Below are positions 1-5,598 of a DNA stretch of 5,598 bases, in pieces. A program made the translations under genes and the position numbers. The notes beneath the pieces were generated by a model that saw only the letters and a program-made list of their open reading frames with translations, did no database searches and was not told the DNA's origin. Each line of letters starts with the position of its first letter. The first letter of the stretch is position 1. Source of the stretch: Planctomycetota bacterium (GTDB lineage: Bacteria; Planctomycetota; UBA8108; UBA1146; JAJFFE01); assembly GCA_020425835.1 (NCBI GenBank), contig JAGQRC010000288.1, positions 1 to 5,598 of the forward strand, written 5' to 3'.

Positions 1-2197
1 CCGCGAGACCGGCGACCACGACGGGGTAGAGCACGGCGAGGCCGTACCAGACGAAGCGCAACCGGTCCAACCAGCCACCTCGGTTGCGCTGCAACACTCC
101 GCGCAGGACCGGTCCGGCCGGTCGCAGCACGATGGCGAAGAAGACCGCGAACGAGAGAACGACCGCGACAAACAGGAGTCGCGCCAACGGCGTGAGGTCA
201 TCCGACTGGATCGCCACGAAGAGGAAGGTCAGCGGCACCGCGAGCAGCATGAACCAGTGGGTGTGCCGGTAGAACGGCTTCAGCGCGGCCGAGGACCAGC
301 GGAAGTGCACTTCGCAGACGCCGCCCGGGCGCACGAATCGGCGCACGAGATTGAGGGTGAACCAGACCGCGGCCGCCTCGAACGCGCCTTGGGCGAGATC
401 GAAACCCTCGATGCGGGCGAGGGGCCTCGCCTCCGACAGGAGCCAGCCGATCAGCGTGAGGATGAGCGGGTAGCTCGAGGCGTTGGCGGTCACCAGCAGG
501 ACCGCGCGCACGGTGAGCGAGAACGAATCGGTCTGCCACGACGAGACACGCTCCGAGAGGTGCTGCACTTGACGGCGCACCGGACGACGACTCACGAGAA
601 TGGCGATCGCGAACAGCACTGCGAGTGCCCACCGAGTGGGCGTCGACTTGAGGTCCTGGAGCAGTCCTTGGAGGAACGAGCTCCAAGTCCCGGGCTCGAT
701 CAAGTCGCGGACCTCGCGACCCGCCTGCAGGAGCGAATCGACTTGGAGGGCGTCCTCGCTGCGCTGCCAGACGAGCTTCGCCGTCAACTCCGCATCGTAT
801 CGATCGCTGTAGTCGATCGCGTTGATGAGCTGGGTCCGCAGGTCGATACCCGAGGTGATCAGCGCGTCGTACTCCTTCGTGAGCTTCTCGAGGAAGTCGC
901 GCTCCTGCTCGAGGAGCTCCTTCGCCTGTTGCGGGAAGGCCGCGAGGATCTCCTCCGAGTACTGGGACTTCGAGTCGACGTAGGCGGGGAGGCTGGTGAT
1001 CTCGGCGACTCGGGTGTCGATGTTCCCGAACTCGATCAACCGTCGTTCGTAGTCGAGGAGCTTCGACTGCGCGCGATTGACATCGGTCCGGAGCCGCTCG
1101 AGTTCGACGCGCCACTCGTCCCCGGCGAGGAGCTTCTTCTCGGCGCGGAGGATGCTCGCGTCCTCCTCCCAACCCTCGAGCTCCGCGTCCCGAGCCTGCA
1201 TCGACTCGAGGCGCTCCTTGAGGATCGATGCGATCGCCCCGACCTCGCTCGTCCGACGCGCATATCGATCCGCCCGGTTCTGAGGCGCTCGGTCCTTGCC
1301 GGTTCGCTCCGCCGCCAGCGCGGCCACGCGCTCGGCGATCACCGCCAGGAGCGGATGTTGCCGCGCAGCCTCGGCCGCCTGCTCCTTCTTCGCCCGCGCT
1401 TCGATGCGCGCCATCCGCGCGCGCTCCTGGGTGACCGCCTCCTCCCAGAGCTTCGCCTCGTTCTCGAGGAAGGGGACGCGACGATTGAAATCCTGGAGTC
1501 GGACCGTGAGCAGCTCGCGCCGCTTGTCGTACTTCTCGAGCTCCGCATCCAGCTTCTTCTTCTCCGCGTCGAGCTTGATCCAGCGTGCGGTGGACGCGGC
1601 TCGTCGCGCGAAGGTCGCGCGCGGATTCTCGCCGTCGGGGGCGGCCGTCTCGAGCGCGCGACGCGCCGCATCGATCTCGGTGGCGATCTTCGCCAGCTCG
1701 GTCGGGATCTCGCGGCGCCGCTGCTCGCGTCGCTCGGGCTCCGGCTTCAGCGCCGCCTGTCGCTCTCGCGCCGCGGCGAGTTCGCTGGTGACCGTGTTGC
1801 GTCGCGTCTCGAGCTCCTCGAGCGGCAGGGACGGATAACGAACCTCCGCGCCGTCCTCGGACTTCGGGAACGAAGTGGTCAGCGTCTCGGCGAGCTTCTG
1901 TTGCGCATCGGCGAGCTCGGCCGGCGCCTCTCGGACCGCCTTGTCCAGCTCGGCCCGTTCACGCTCGAGATCGGCGGCGCGATTGAGCGAGGTCGAAGCG
2001 GCGAGCAGACTCTCTCGGACGCTCGCGCGAGTCGGCTCGTCGAGAGTGCTGTCGGTGTCGACGGCCGCGAGCTCCGCGTCGAGCTGCGTCTTGTCGAGGG
2101 CTGGTGGCGCCGTCGGCGTCTGTGAGAAGACCCGTGGCCCCGTGAGAAGCACAATCACTCCGAGTGCGATGAGAGCTCTGACCCGTCGACCCCGCAC
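1..2197 (-). CDS. MscK/MscM-type large mechanosensitive channel, N-terminal part (cut by left edge)
   Basis: Partial gene: 732 complete codons are visible and the frame is still open at base 1. The start is GTG at 2197. A TGA lies in frame at 2201-2203, so no longer start is possible, and AGGGGAG (2204-2210) sits 6 nt upstream. Residues 1-27 form a signal peptide (Arg-rich start, hydrophobic LIALGVIVLL, likely cut near VFS/Q). Residues about 30-515 are Glu/Lys/Arg/Ala/Leu-rich with heptad-like coiled-coil character, as in the MscS_porin periplasmic region of E. coli MscK and YjeP (MscM). Hydrophobic segments follow near 519-537, 560-587, 597-619, 649-666, 667-692 and 712-732, matching the start of the family's multi-span membrane region. 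The family protects cells from hypoosmotic lysis by opening under membrane tension. Its MscS pore and cytoplasmic vestibule should lie beyond the left edge; full family length is about 1,100 residues. The family call is firm from architecture. MscK versus MscM cannot be decided here. Confidence 0.88.
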   Translation of the reverse strand, partial: MRGRRVRALIALGVIVLLTGPRVFSQTPTAPPALDKTQLDAELAAVDTDSTLDEPTRASVRESLLAASTSLNRAADLERERAELDKAVREAPAELADAQQKLAETLTTSFPKSEDGAEVRYPSLPLEELETRRNTVTSELAAARERQAALKPEPERREQRRREIPTELAKIATEIDAARRALETAAPDGENPRATFARRAASTARWIKLDAEKKKLDAELEKYDKRRELLTVRLQDFNRRVPFLENEAKLWEEAVTQERARMARIEARAKKEQAAEAARQHPLLAVIAERVAALAAERTGKDRAPQNRADRYARRTSEVGAIASILKERLESMQARDAELEGWEEDASILRAEKKLLAGDEWRVELERLRTDVNRAQSKLLDYERRLIEFGNIDTRVAEITSLPAYVDSKSQYSEEILAAFPQQAKELLEQERDFLEKLTKEYDALITSGIDLRTQLINAIDYSDRYDAELTAKLVWQRSEDALQVDSLLQAGREVRDLIEPGTWSSFLQGLLQDLKSTPTRWALAVLFAIAILVSRRPVRRQVQHLSERVSSWQTDSFSLTVRAVLLVTANASSYPLILTLIGWLLSEARPLARIEGFDLAQGAFEAAAVWFTLNLVRRFVRPGGVCEVHFRWSSAALKPFYRHTHWFMLLAVPLTFLFVAIQSDDLTPLARLLFVAVVLSFAVFFAIVLRPAGPVLRGVLQRNRGGWLDRLRFVWYGLAVLYPVVVAGLA

Positions 2198-2203
2198 CGT
2201 TCA

Positions 2204-2210
2204 CTCCCCT
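2204..2210 (-). promoter_or_regulatory. Ribosome binding site of the MscK-type gene
   Basis: Minus-strand AGGGGAG lies 6 nt before GTG 2197. With the in-frame TGA at 2201-2203 it fixes the start of the channel gene. A perfect palindrome begins two bases further upstream. Confidence 0.75.
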
Positions 2211-2212
2211 CG

Positions 2213-2228
2213 ATCGGCCGCGGCCGAT
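2213..2228. repeat. Perfect 16-bp palindrome upstream of the MscK-type gene
   Basis: ATCGGCCGCGGCCGAT reads identically on both strands. It ends 2 bp from the Shine-Dalgarno sequence of the channel gene, inside the 155-bp gap after the TerC gene. It could be a protein-binding operator or, in RNA, a short hairpin near the ribosome site. It has no T-tract, so it is not a standard terminator. The base pattern is plain to see; the function is unknown. Confidence 0.5.
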
Positions 2229-2266
2229 ATCACTCGTCCGCGCCGGCTCCGTGCACGACCCCACGC

Positions 2267-2292
2267 GCCTGCGGTGTCGAGCCCGCGCAGGC
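2267..2292. repeat. 7-bp inverted repeat in the TerC-MscK gap
   Basis: GCCTGCG at 2267-2273 and CGCAGGC at 2286-2292 are exact complements around a 12-nt loop. In the minus-strand transcript this could form a stem between the TerC and MscK-type genes. No run of T follows it on the minus strand, so it is at best a weak attenuating or mRNA-processing hairpin. Chance is possible at this G+C content. Confidence 0.3.
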
Positions 2293-2352
2293 AAAGGGGA
2301 GGATCCTACTCAGCGAGCGCGTCGCTGGAGAGGCCTCTTTCCGACGTCGTCG

Positions 2353-3120
2353 TCAATCCGTGAACTCGTCCTCGGTGTGGCGGTACTCGCGGTGCAGCCG
2401 GACCGGTCGGCCCTTGCGCTGGAGCCGCAGGTTGAGCAGCTCGACGAAGACCGAGAAGCCCATCGCGAAGTAGATGTAGCCCTTGGGAATGTGGTGATGG
2501 AGCCCGTCCGCGATCAGCGCCATGCCGATCAGGATGAGGAACGACAGCGCGAGCATCTTCACCGTCGGGTGACGCTCCACGAACTCCCCGACTGCGCGAG
2601 CGAAGAACATCATGAAGCCGACCGCGACGATGATCGCCGCGACCATGATGGAGACGTGGTCGACCATCCCGACCGCGGTGATCACCGAGTCGAGCGAGAA
2701 AACGATGTCCAGGAGCGCGATCTGGAGGATGACACTGCCGAACGAGGACCCGCCGGCGGTCTGCCCCTCTTCCTCCGCGCCCTCGAGCTTCGCATGGATC
2801 TCATGCGTGCTCTTCCCGAGCAGAAAGAGCCCGCCGACCAACAGGATCAGGTCCTTGCCGGAGACGGCGTGCTCACCCAAAGTGAGGAGGGGATCCTCCA
2901 GTCGCATCACCCAGCTGATCGACAGCAGCAGTCCGATGCGCATCAGCATCGCCAGGATCAGCCCGAGGCGTCTCGCGGCAGCGCGTCGTTCGGAGGGCAG
3001 CCGGCCACAGAGAATCGAGATGAAGATGATGTTGTCGACCCCGAGGACGATCTCGAGGACGGTCAGCGTCAGGAGCGCGATCCAGCTCTCGGGATCGGTC
3101 AGCATCTCGACGAGTTCCAC
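2353..3120 (-). CDS. ygdQ: TerC family membrane protein, YgdQ-type (probable metal-ion transporter)
   Basis: Complete 255-residue protein, close to the roughly 237 residues of E. coli YgdQ, which it resembles throughout as I remember that sequence. Seven hydrophobic segments are visible near residues 12-38, 52-75, 89-105, 127-150, 156-176, 190-206 and 214-232. Two family motifs carry membrane acidic residues: LEIVLGVDNIIF (22-33; E23, D29, N30) and LLDIVFSLDSVITAVG (136-151; D138, D144). VERHPTVKMLALSFLILIG (181-199) and PKGYIYFAMGFS (212-223) are also typical. TerC-family proteins are inner-membrane proteins, some linked to Mn(II) export and to supplying metal to exported enzymes. The substrate of the YgdQ branch is not established, so the role is inferred from family. 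The GTG start at 3120 has GGGAGGGG at 3130-3137, overlapping the end of the antiporter gene. ATG at codon 6 is a less likely start. It is translated directly after the antiporter gene. Confidence 0.93.
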   Translation of the reverse strand: MELVEMLTDPESWIALLTLTVLEIVLGVDNIIFISILCGRLPSERRAAARRLGLILAMLMRIGLLLSISWVMRLEDPLLTLGEHAVSGKDLILLVGGLFLLGKSTHEIHAKLEGAEEEGQTAGGSSFGSVILQIALLDIVFSLDSVITAVGMVDHVSIMVAAIIVAVGFMMFFARAVGEFVERHPTVKMLALSFLILIGMALIADGLHHHIPKGYIYFAMGFSVFVELLNLRLQRKGRPVRLHREYRHTEDEFTD

Positions 3121-3126
3121 GCCTCG

Positions 3127-4107
3127 CTACCCCTCCCAGGTGATCCGCCACCCACAATAGGCGAAGTAGCCGATCAACAGCAGGATCCCCTCCGCTCGGA
3201 CGATCTTGCGGTCGTGCGTGTGACAGAGCAGGAACACCGCGAGCGTCGCGACGACGACGGCGATCACGTCGATCCGACCTCCGGCCGAGATCTCCACGGG
3301 GCGGAACGACGCCGTGGTCCCGAGCACCAACAACACATTGAAGATGTTGGAGCCGATGACATTCCCGACCGCGAGATCCGATTCGCCCTTCCACGCCGCG
3401 ACGGCCGACGCCACGAGCTCCGGGAGACTGGTTCCGATCGCGACGAGCGTGAGTCCGATCAAGGATTCCGAGACCCCGGCCGTTCGGGCGATGGAGACCG
3501 CCCCGCGGATCGTGAGCTCCGCTCCGCCGACCAGGGCGACCAGGCCGAGGACCACCATCACGACGTCGAGGAGCGGTCGGTCCGGACCGACGGGCAGCGG
3601 TACATCCTCGACGCTCGCGGCGAGCTTCTTCGCGGCGCGCCCTCGGATCACGCCGATCACCGTGTAGTAGATGAACACGGCGAAGAAGAGGAGCAGCACC
3701 AGCCCGTCGGAGCGGTCGACGACGGCCGGCTCGCCACGCAGTTCAGGATCGAGCACGAGCACGCCGGTGACGAGGATCGCCAACATCGACATCGGAATCT
3801 CGCGAACGACGACTTCCGACTGGACGACGAGGGGGCGAATGCAGGAGGCGATCCCGAGGATCAACCCGATGTTGGCGAGATTCGAGCCGACGATGTTCCC
3901 GAACGCGAGGTCGAGGTTGCCGCGCCACGCTCCCATCATGTTGACGGTCAGCTCCGGAGCGCTCGTGCCGAACGCGACGACCGTCAGCCCGATCACCAGC
4001 GGTGAGACCCCCATCGAGCGAGCGAGACCCGATGCGCCGCGCACGAGGAAGTCTCCTCCGCCGAGAAGGAGTGCGAGACCACCGATGAGCAGCAGAACGT
4101 CGATCAT
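3127..4107 (-). CDS. yrbG: Calcium/sodium antiporter, CaxA/YrbG type (CaCA superfamily)
   Basis: Complete 326-residue inner-membrane protein of normal family length, with about ten hydrophobic segments in two inverted halves joined by a hydrophilic loop (about 153-178). Both halves carry the diagnostic alpha-repeats. Half 1 has GLTVVAFGTSAPEL (40-53; E52) and GNIVGSNLANIG (70-81; N79). Half 2 has GLTLVAIGTSLPEL (218-231; E230) and GNVIGSNIFNVLL (248-260; N257). E52 and E230 match the paired ion-binding glutamates of the archaeal exchanger NCX_Mj. N79 and N257 lie exactly 27 residues after each glutamate, the spacing of the other site residues; from memory NCX_Mj has Asp at the second of these positions. 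The expected reaction is exchange of Ca2+ (or a similar cation) for Na+ or H+ across the inner membrane. ATG 4107 gives the usual short N-terminus, but its Shine-Dalgarno sequence is weak. It is the first gene of the antiporter-TerC pair, whose promoter must lie in 4108-4337. Confidence 0.94.
   Translation of the reverse strand: MIDVLLLIGGLALLLGGGDFLVRGASGLARSMGVSPLVIGLTVVAFGTSAPELTVNMMGAWRGNLDLAFGNIVGSNLANIGLILGIASCIRPLVVQSEVVVREIPMSMLAILVTGVLVLDPELRGEPAVVDRSDGLVLLLFFAVFIYYTVIGVIRGRAAKKLAASVEDVPLPVGPDRPLLDVVMVVLGLVALVGGAELTIRGAVSIARTAGVSESLIGLTLVAIGTSLPELVASAVAAWKGESDLAVGNVIGSNIFNVLLVLGTTASFRPVEISAGGRIDVIAVVVATLAVFLLCHTHDRKIVRAEGILLLIGYFAYCGWRITWEG
3130..3137 (-). promoter_or_regulatory. Ribosome binding site of the TerC-family gene, inside the upstream gene
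   Basis: Minus-strand GGGAGGGG covers the last codons of the antiporter gene and directly precedes its TAG (3127-3129). The G-run ends 9 nt before GTG 3120. This supports the GTG start and translational coupling of the two genes. Confidence 0.65.
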
Positions 4108-4188
4108 GGTGTCGTCAGCTCGTCTTCCGCGTCAGGGGGTCGCGGATCATGCGGGAACCGGACGCCGAAGGGAATCCCCCTAGCCCGA

Positions 4189-4216
4189 TCGACGGCGCGG
4201 GTCGGCCGGATATACT
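4189..4216 (+). promoter_or_regulatory. Candidate sigma-70-type promoter for the cupredoxin gene
   Basis: TATACT at 4211-4216 matches five of six bases of the -10 consensus and stands out in a G+C-rich stretch. TCGACG at 4189-4194 matches four of six bases of the -35 consensus with a 16-bp spacer. Transcription would start near 4223, giving a leader of about 115 nt that contains the hairpin at 4271-4320. This rests on pattern only. No matching promoter for the divergent antiporter gene could be picked out. Confidence 0.35.
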
Positions 4217-4270
4217 CGGGGATCTCGCCGGCCGGCCCCGAGCTCTGCGGGACTCGCGCCGAAACCGACG

Positions 4271-4320
4271 GCTCGGTGACGGGGTTCCCGCTCCGGGGTC
4301 CCGGATCCCGGTCGCCGAGC
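4271..4320 (+). promoter_or_regulatory. Long hairpin in the leader of the cupredoxin gene
   Basis: Bases 4271-4280 pair with 4311-4320 (nine Watson-Crick pairs and one G-T). After a G/G mismatch, 4282-4284 pair with 4307-4309, and after a T/T mismatch 4286-4288 pair with 4303-4305. That gives about 16 pairs with two mismatches and a 14-nt loop. The stem ends 3 nt before the Shine-Dalgarno sequence (4324-4332). It could stabilise the mRNA, modulate translation or act as an attenuator. No known riboswitch or RNA family was recognised. Confidence 0.4.
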
Positions 4321-4323
4321 GCT

Positions 4324-4332
4324 GGAGGAGGT
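4324..4332 (+). promoter_or_regulatory. Strong ribosome binding site that sets the cupredoxin start
   Basis: GGAGGAGGT contains a full AGGAGGT match to the 16S rRNA 3' end and lies 5 nt before GTG 4338. It picks this start over ATG 4149, which would add 63 unlikely Arg/Pro-rich residues before the signal peptide, and over ATG 4359. Confidence 0.8.
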
Positions 4333-4337
4333 GGGTC

Positions 4338-5279
4338 GTGAGTTCGAACTCGACGTCGATGGAATGGGGTCCGGGCGGACGGTGGCGCGCGGTCGGCCTC
4401 GCCGTGCTCTTCGGGGTCCTCGGCCTGCGAGGAGTCTCGGTCGCGCAAGACGCCGAGATCGAGTTCTTCAGTTCGGCGTTCCTGCCGCAATCCGTGACCA
4501 TCGACGCGGGCGGCACGGTCGCGTTCACCTGGGTCGCCGGACTCCATACCCTGACCAGCGGAACGCCCACCGGGGCGCCGGGCACCCTCGACGAGCCGGG
4601 CGCGATCTTCCAGGCGACGTTGAGCTCCGGCAGCCCGAGCTTCTCGTTCACCTTCTCGGCCTTCGCGGGTACGACGGTCCACTTCCACGACGCGCTGAAC
4701 CCGATCCAGATCGGGACCATCGAGATCCTCGGGGACGATCTGACGTTCACCGTCTCGGTGCTCGACAACGTCTTCGAGCCGGAGCTGCTCGAGATCTTCG
4801 AGGGTGACACGGTGAGATGGGAGCACGAGCCGATGGAGATGCTCCACACGGTGACGAGTGGCGCGTCCTCCGATCCCGCCGACAATCCGGGGGCCCTGTT
4901 CAACGAGATCTCGAGTGACTCGAGCCCGATCTTCGAGTACCTCTTCGCCGACGCCGGTCTCTTCCCCTACCACTGCATTCCCCACGAGGGACTCGGCATG
5001 CTCGGTACGATCGTCGTTCAGGACCGGTTCATCCGCGGCGACGGCAACCGCGACGGGGGCATCACGATCGCCGATCCGATCAGCACGCTCGACCACTTGT
5101 TCGGTGGAGTGCCGACGCTGTGCGCCGATGCTCACGATGCCAACGACGACGGCAACGTGGACATCGGCGACGTCATCTACGTTCTGAGCTACGTGTTCTC
5201 CGGCGGCCCGGCGCCGCTCGCGCCCTTCCCCGATGAAGGCCCGGACCGCACCGGCGATGCGCTGAGGTGCGGCAACTGA
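4338..5279 (+). CDS. Secreted tandem cupredoxin (plastocyanin-like) protein with dockerin-like C-terminal module
   Basis: 313 residues from GTG 4338. Residues 1-36 are a signal peptide (R15, R17, hydrophobic AVGLAVLFGVLGL, S-V-A cut before Q37). Cupredoxin 1 spans about 38-131 and cupredoxin 2 about 135-228; they share HT(L/V)TSG, a PGA(I/L)F loop and a terminal GTI strand, so they look like an internal duplication. Domain 2 has all four type-1 copper ligands: H170, C213, H216 and M221, with the C-x2-H-x4-M spacing of plastocyanin. Domain 1 keeps H70, but the other ligand positions are F116, A119 and Q124, so it probably lacks a type-1 site. Residues 231-313 hold two dockerin/EF-hand-like calcium loops: 235-246 (D235, N237, D239, D246) and 267-278 (D267, N269, D271, D278). 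Each is followed by a helix ending in L-F-G-G or V-F-S-G-G, then a PFPDEG tail; C262 and C311 might form a disulfide. The likely role is exported electron transfer or copper binding. The partner and the role of the tail are unknown. Confidence 0.9.
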   Translation: MSSNSTSMEWGPGGRWRAVGLAVLFGVLGLRGVSVAQDAEIEFFSSAFLPQSVTIDAGGTVAFTWVAGLHTLTSGTPTGAPGTLDEPGAIFQATLSSGSPSFSFTFSAFAGTTVHFHDALNPIQIGTIEILGDDLTFTVSVLDNVFEPELLEIFEGDTVRWEHEPMEMLHTVTSGASSDPADNPGALFNEISSDSSPIFEYLFADAGLFPYHCIPHEGLGMLGTIVVQDRFIRGDGNRDGGITIADPISTLDHLFGGVPTLCADAHDANDDGNVDIGDVIYVLSYVFSGGPAPLAPFPDEGPDRTGDALRCGN

Positions 5280-5598
5280 GCCGTGGGTCGGGCTTGCCTC
5301 GGGTCTGTCCGAAGCCGCAACGCAGAGTGATTTCCAGTGAAGGCCATCTCTGACCCCACGAGCGACTTCACTCGAATACCGGTGATCGCGTGATTCGGCC
5401 AGCCGTAGCCGGCCGATCACGCTTGTTCGCGGGGTCCGCTGAGCTTCGGCGGGCGTGCTGGGCGCAGGAAGCGGGCTGCTAACTCCGTCGAGGAGCTGCA
5501 ACAAAGCCAGAGTCGTCGAGGCCCGGCGTTTCGCCCACGAACTTCTGTGTCAGCACACTTGCGGTCCGTTGAAAAACTACTTTCGAGGCGAGAGTCCG
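5280..5598. other. Right-edge non-coding region, no gene recognised
   Basis: About 320 bp after the cupredoxin gene without a convincing reading frame on either strand. The minus-strand frames that cross it continue into sequence antisense to the cupredoxin gene and have no sensible protein character. No tRNA or rRNA was seen. It contains a terminator-like stem-loop at 5388-5422, a small CTCC/GGAG hairpin around 5482-5494, and an A-rich patch (GAAAAACTAC, 5571-5580) near the edge that may belong to whatever lies beyond the window. Confidence 0.5.
5388..5427 (+). terminator. Possible rho-independent terminator of the cupredoxin gene
   Basis: GCGTGATTCGGCC (5388-5400) pairs with GGCCGATCACGC (5411-5422): twelve pairs with one bulged T around a 10-nt loop. 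TTGTT (5423-5427) follows directly. It lies about 110 nt after the stop codon. The short, interrupted T-tract makes it a weak terminator. GTGATCG at 5382-5388 could pair with the same right arm (5414-5420), an alternative fold. Confidence 0.5.

Noticed and set aside
198..1172. 324-codon minus-strand frame within the channel region
   Set aside because: It is Arg/Pro/Ala-rich with no recognisable features, and lies in a different frame from the real channel gene, which is continuous from 2197 to the left edge.
257..2125. 622-codon open frame on the plus strand opposite the channel gene
   Set aside because: Its product is a Leu/Arg/Glu-rich low-complexity chain with no family features. The minus strand here has a signal peptide, coiled coil, membrane spans and a good ribosome site, so this is an antisense shadow in G+C-rich DNA.
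2329..2338. 10-bp palindrome AGAGGCCTCT just after the TerC gene
   Set aside because: It is too short for a terminator, has no loop and no T-tract, and is expected by chance at this composition.
2251..4005. 584-codon open frame on the plus strand opposite the TerC and antiporter genes
   Set aside because: The product is almost entirely Asp/Glu/Arg/His/Gln, as expected from the antisense of hydrophobic membrane-protein codons. Both minus-strand genes have clear family motifs.
4149..4337. 63-residue N-terminal extension of the cupredoxin protein from ATG 4149
   Set aside because: It is Arg/Pro/Gly-rich, lies before the signal peptide, contains the candidate -10 box and leader hairpin, and has no ribosome site comparable to the one before GTG 4338.
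5280..5400. Possible tRNA because of a CTCGAATACC string
   Set aside because: No acceptor stem, anticodon arm or proper T-arm can be built around it.
4104..5504. 466-codon open frame on the minus strand opposite the cupredoxin gene
   Set aside because: It has no domain character, and the plus strand carries a signal peptide, copper ligands and calcium loops. It would also overlap the start of the antiporter gene.
5470..5515. Possible integron attC-like or plasmid-terminator-like sequence (GCTGCTAAC ... ACAAAGCC)
   Set aside because: There are no matching inverse core sites at the proper positions and only a 4-bp CTCC/GGAG stem. The resemblance is short and most likely chance.

Overview
The window is a high-G+C (about two thirds by eye), densely coding bacterial segment. 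It holds three genes on the minus strand, one divergent gene on the plus strand, and a non-coding tail at the right edge. The organism is almost certainly a diderm: the leftmost gene encodes a protein with a signal peptide, a long predicted periplasmic coiled-coil region and a multi-pass inner-membrane region, as in the large MscK/MscM-type mechanosensitive channels. The C-terminal two-repeat, dockerin-like tail of the plus-strand protein is a module I associate mainly with Planctomycetota and some other environmental lineages. A planctomycete-like or related uncultured bacterium is therefore my best guess, but the window has no marker gene that settles it.

Layout. (1) 1-2197, minus: 5' part of an MscK/MscM-type channel gene that runs off the left edge. 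Its pore domain is not in the window. (2) 2198-2352: a 155-bp gap with a perfect 16-bp palindrome directly upstream of the channel gene's ribosome binding site, plus a 7-bp inverted repeat. (3) 2353-3120, minus: a complete TerC-family (YgdQ-type) membrane protein. (4) 3127-4107, minus: a complete CaxA/YrbG-type calcium/sodium antiporter, only 6 bp upstream of the TerC gene and surely cotranscribed with it. (5) 4108-4337: divergent intergenic region with a candidate -10 box and a long hairpin ending just before an excellent Shine-Dalgarno sequence. (6) 4338-5279, plus: a secreted protein with two plastocyanin-like (cupredoxin) domains and a dockerin-like tail. The first cupredoxin domain has lost three of the four type-1 copper ligands and the second keeps all four. 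(7) 5280-5598: no gene seen, with a terminator-like stem-loop and a right-edge stretch of unknown nature.

Taken together, the minus-strand genes form a membrane ion-homeostasis group: cation antiporter, TerC-type probable metal transporter, and mechanosensitive channel. The plus-strand gene is a separate transcription unit for an exported copper protein of unknown partner. I found no CRISPR array, rRNA, tRNA or complete mobile element, and nothing that clearly makes a new multi-gene system. The most unusual object is the cupredoxin-cupredoxin-dockerin protein with its structured leader.
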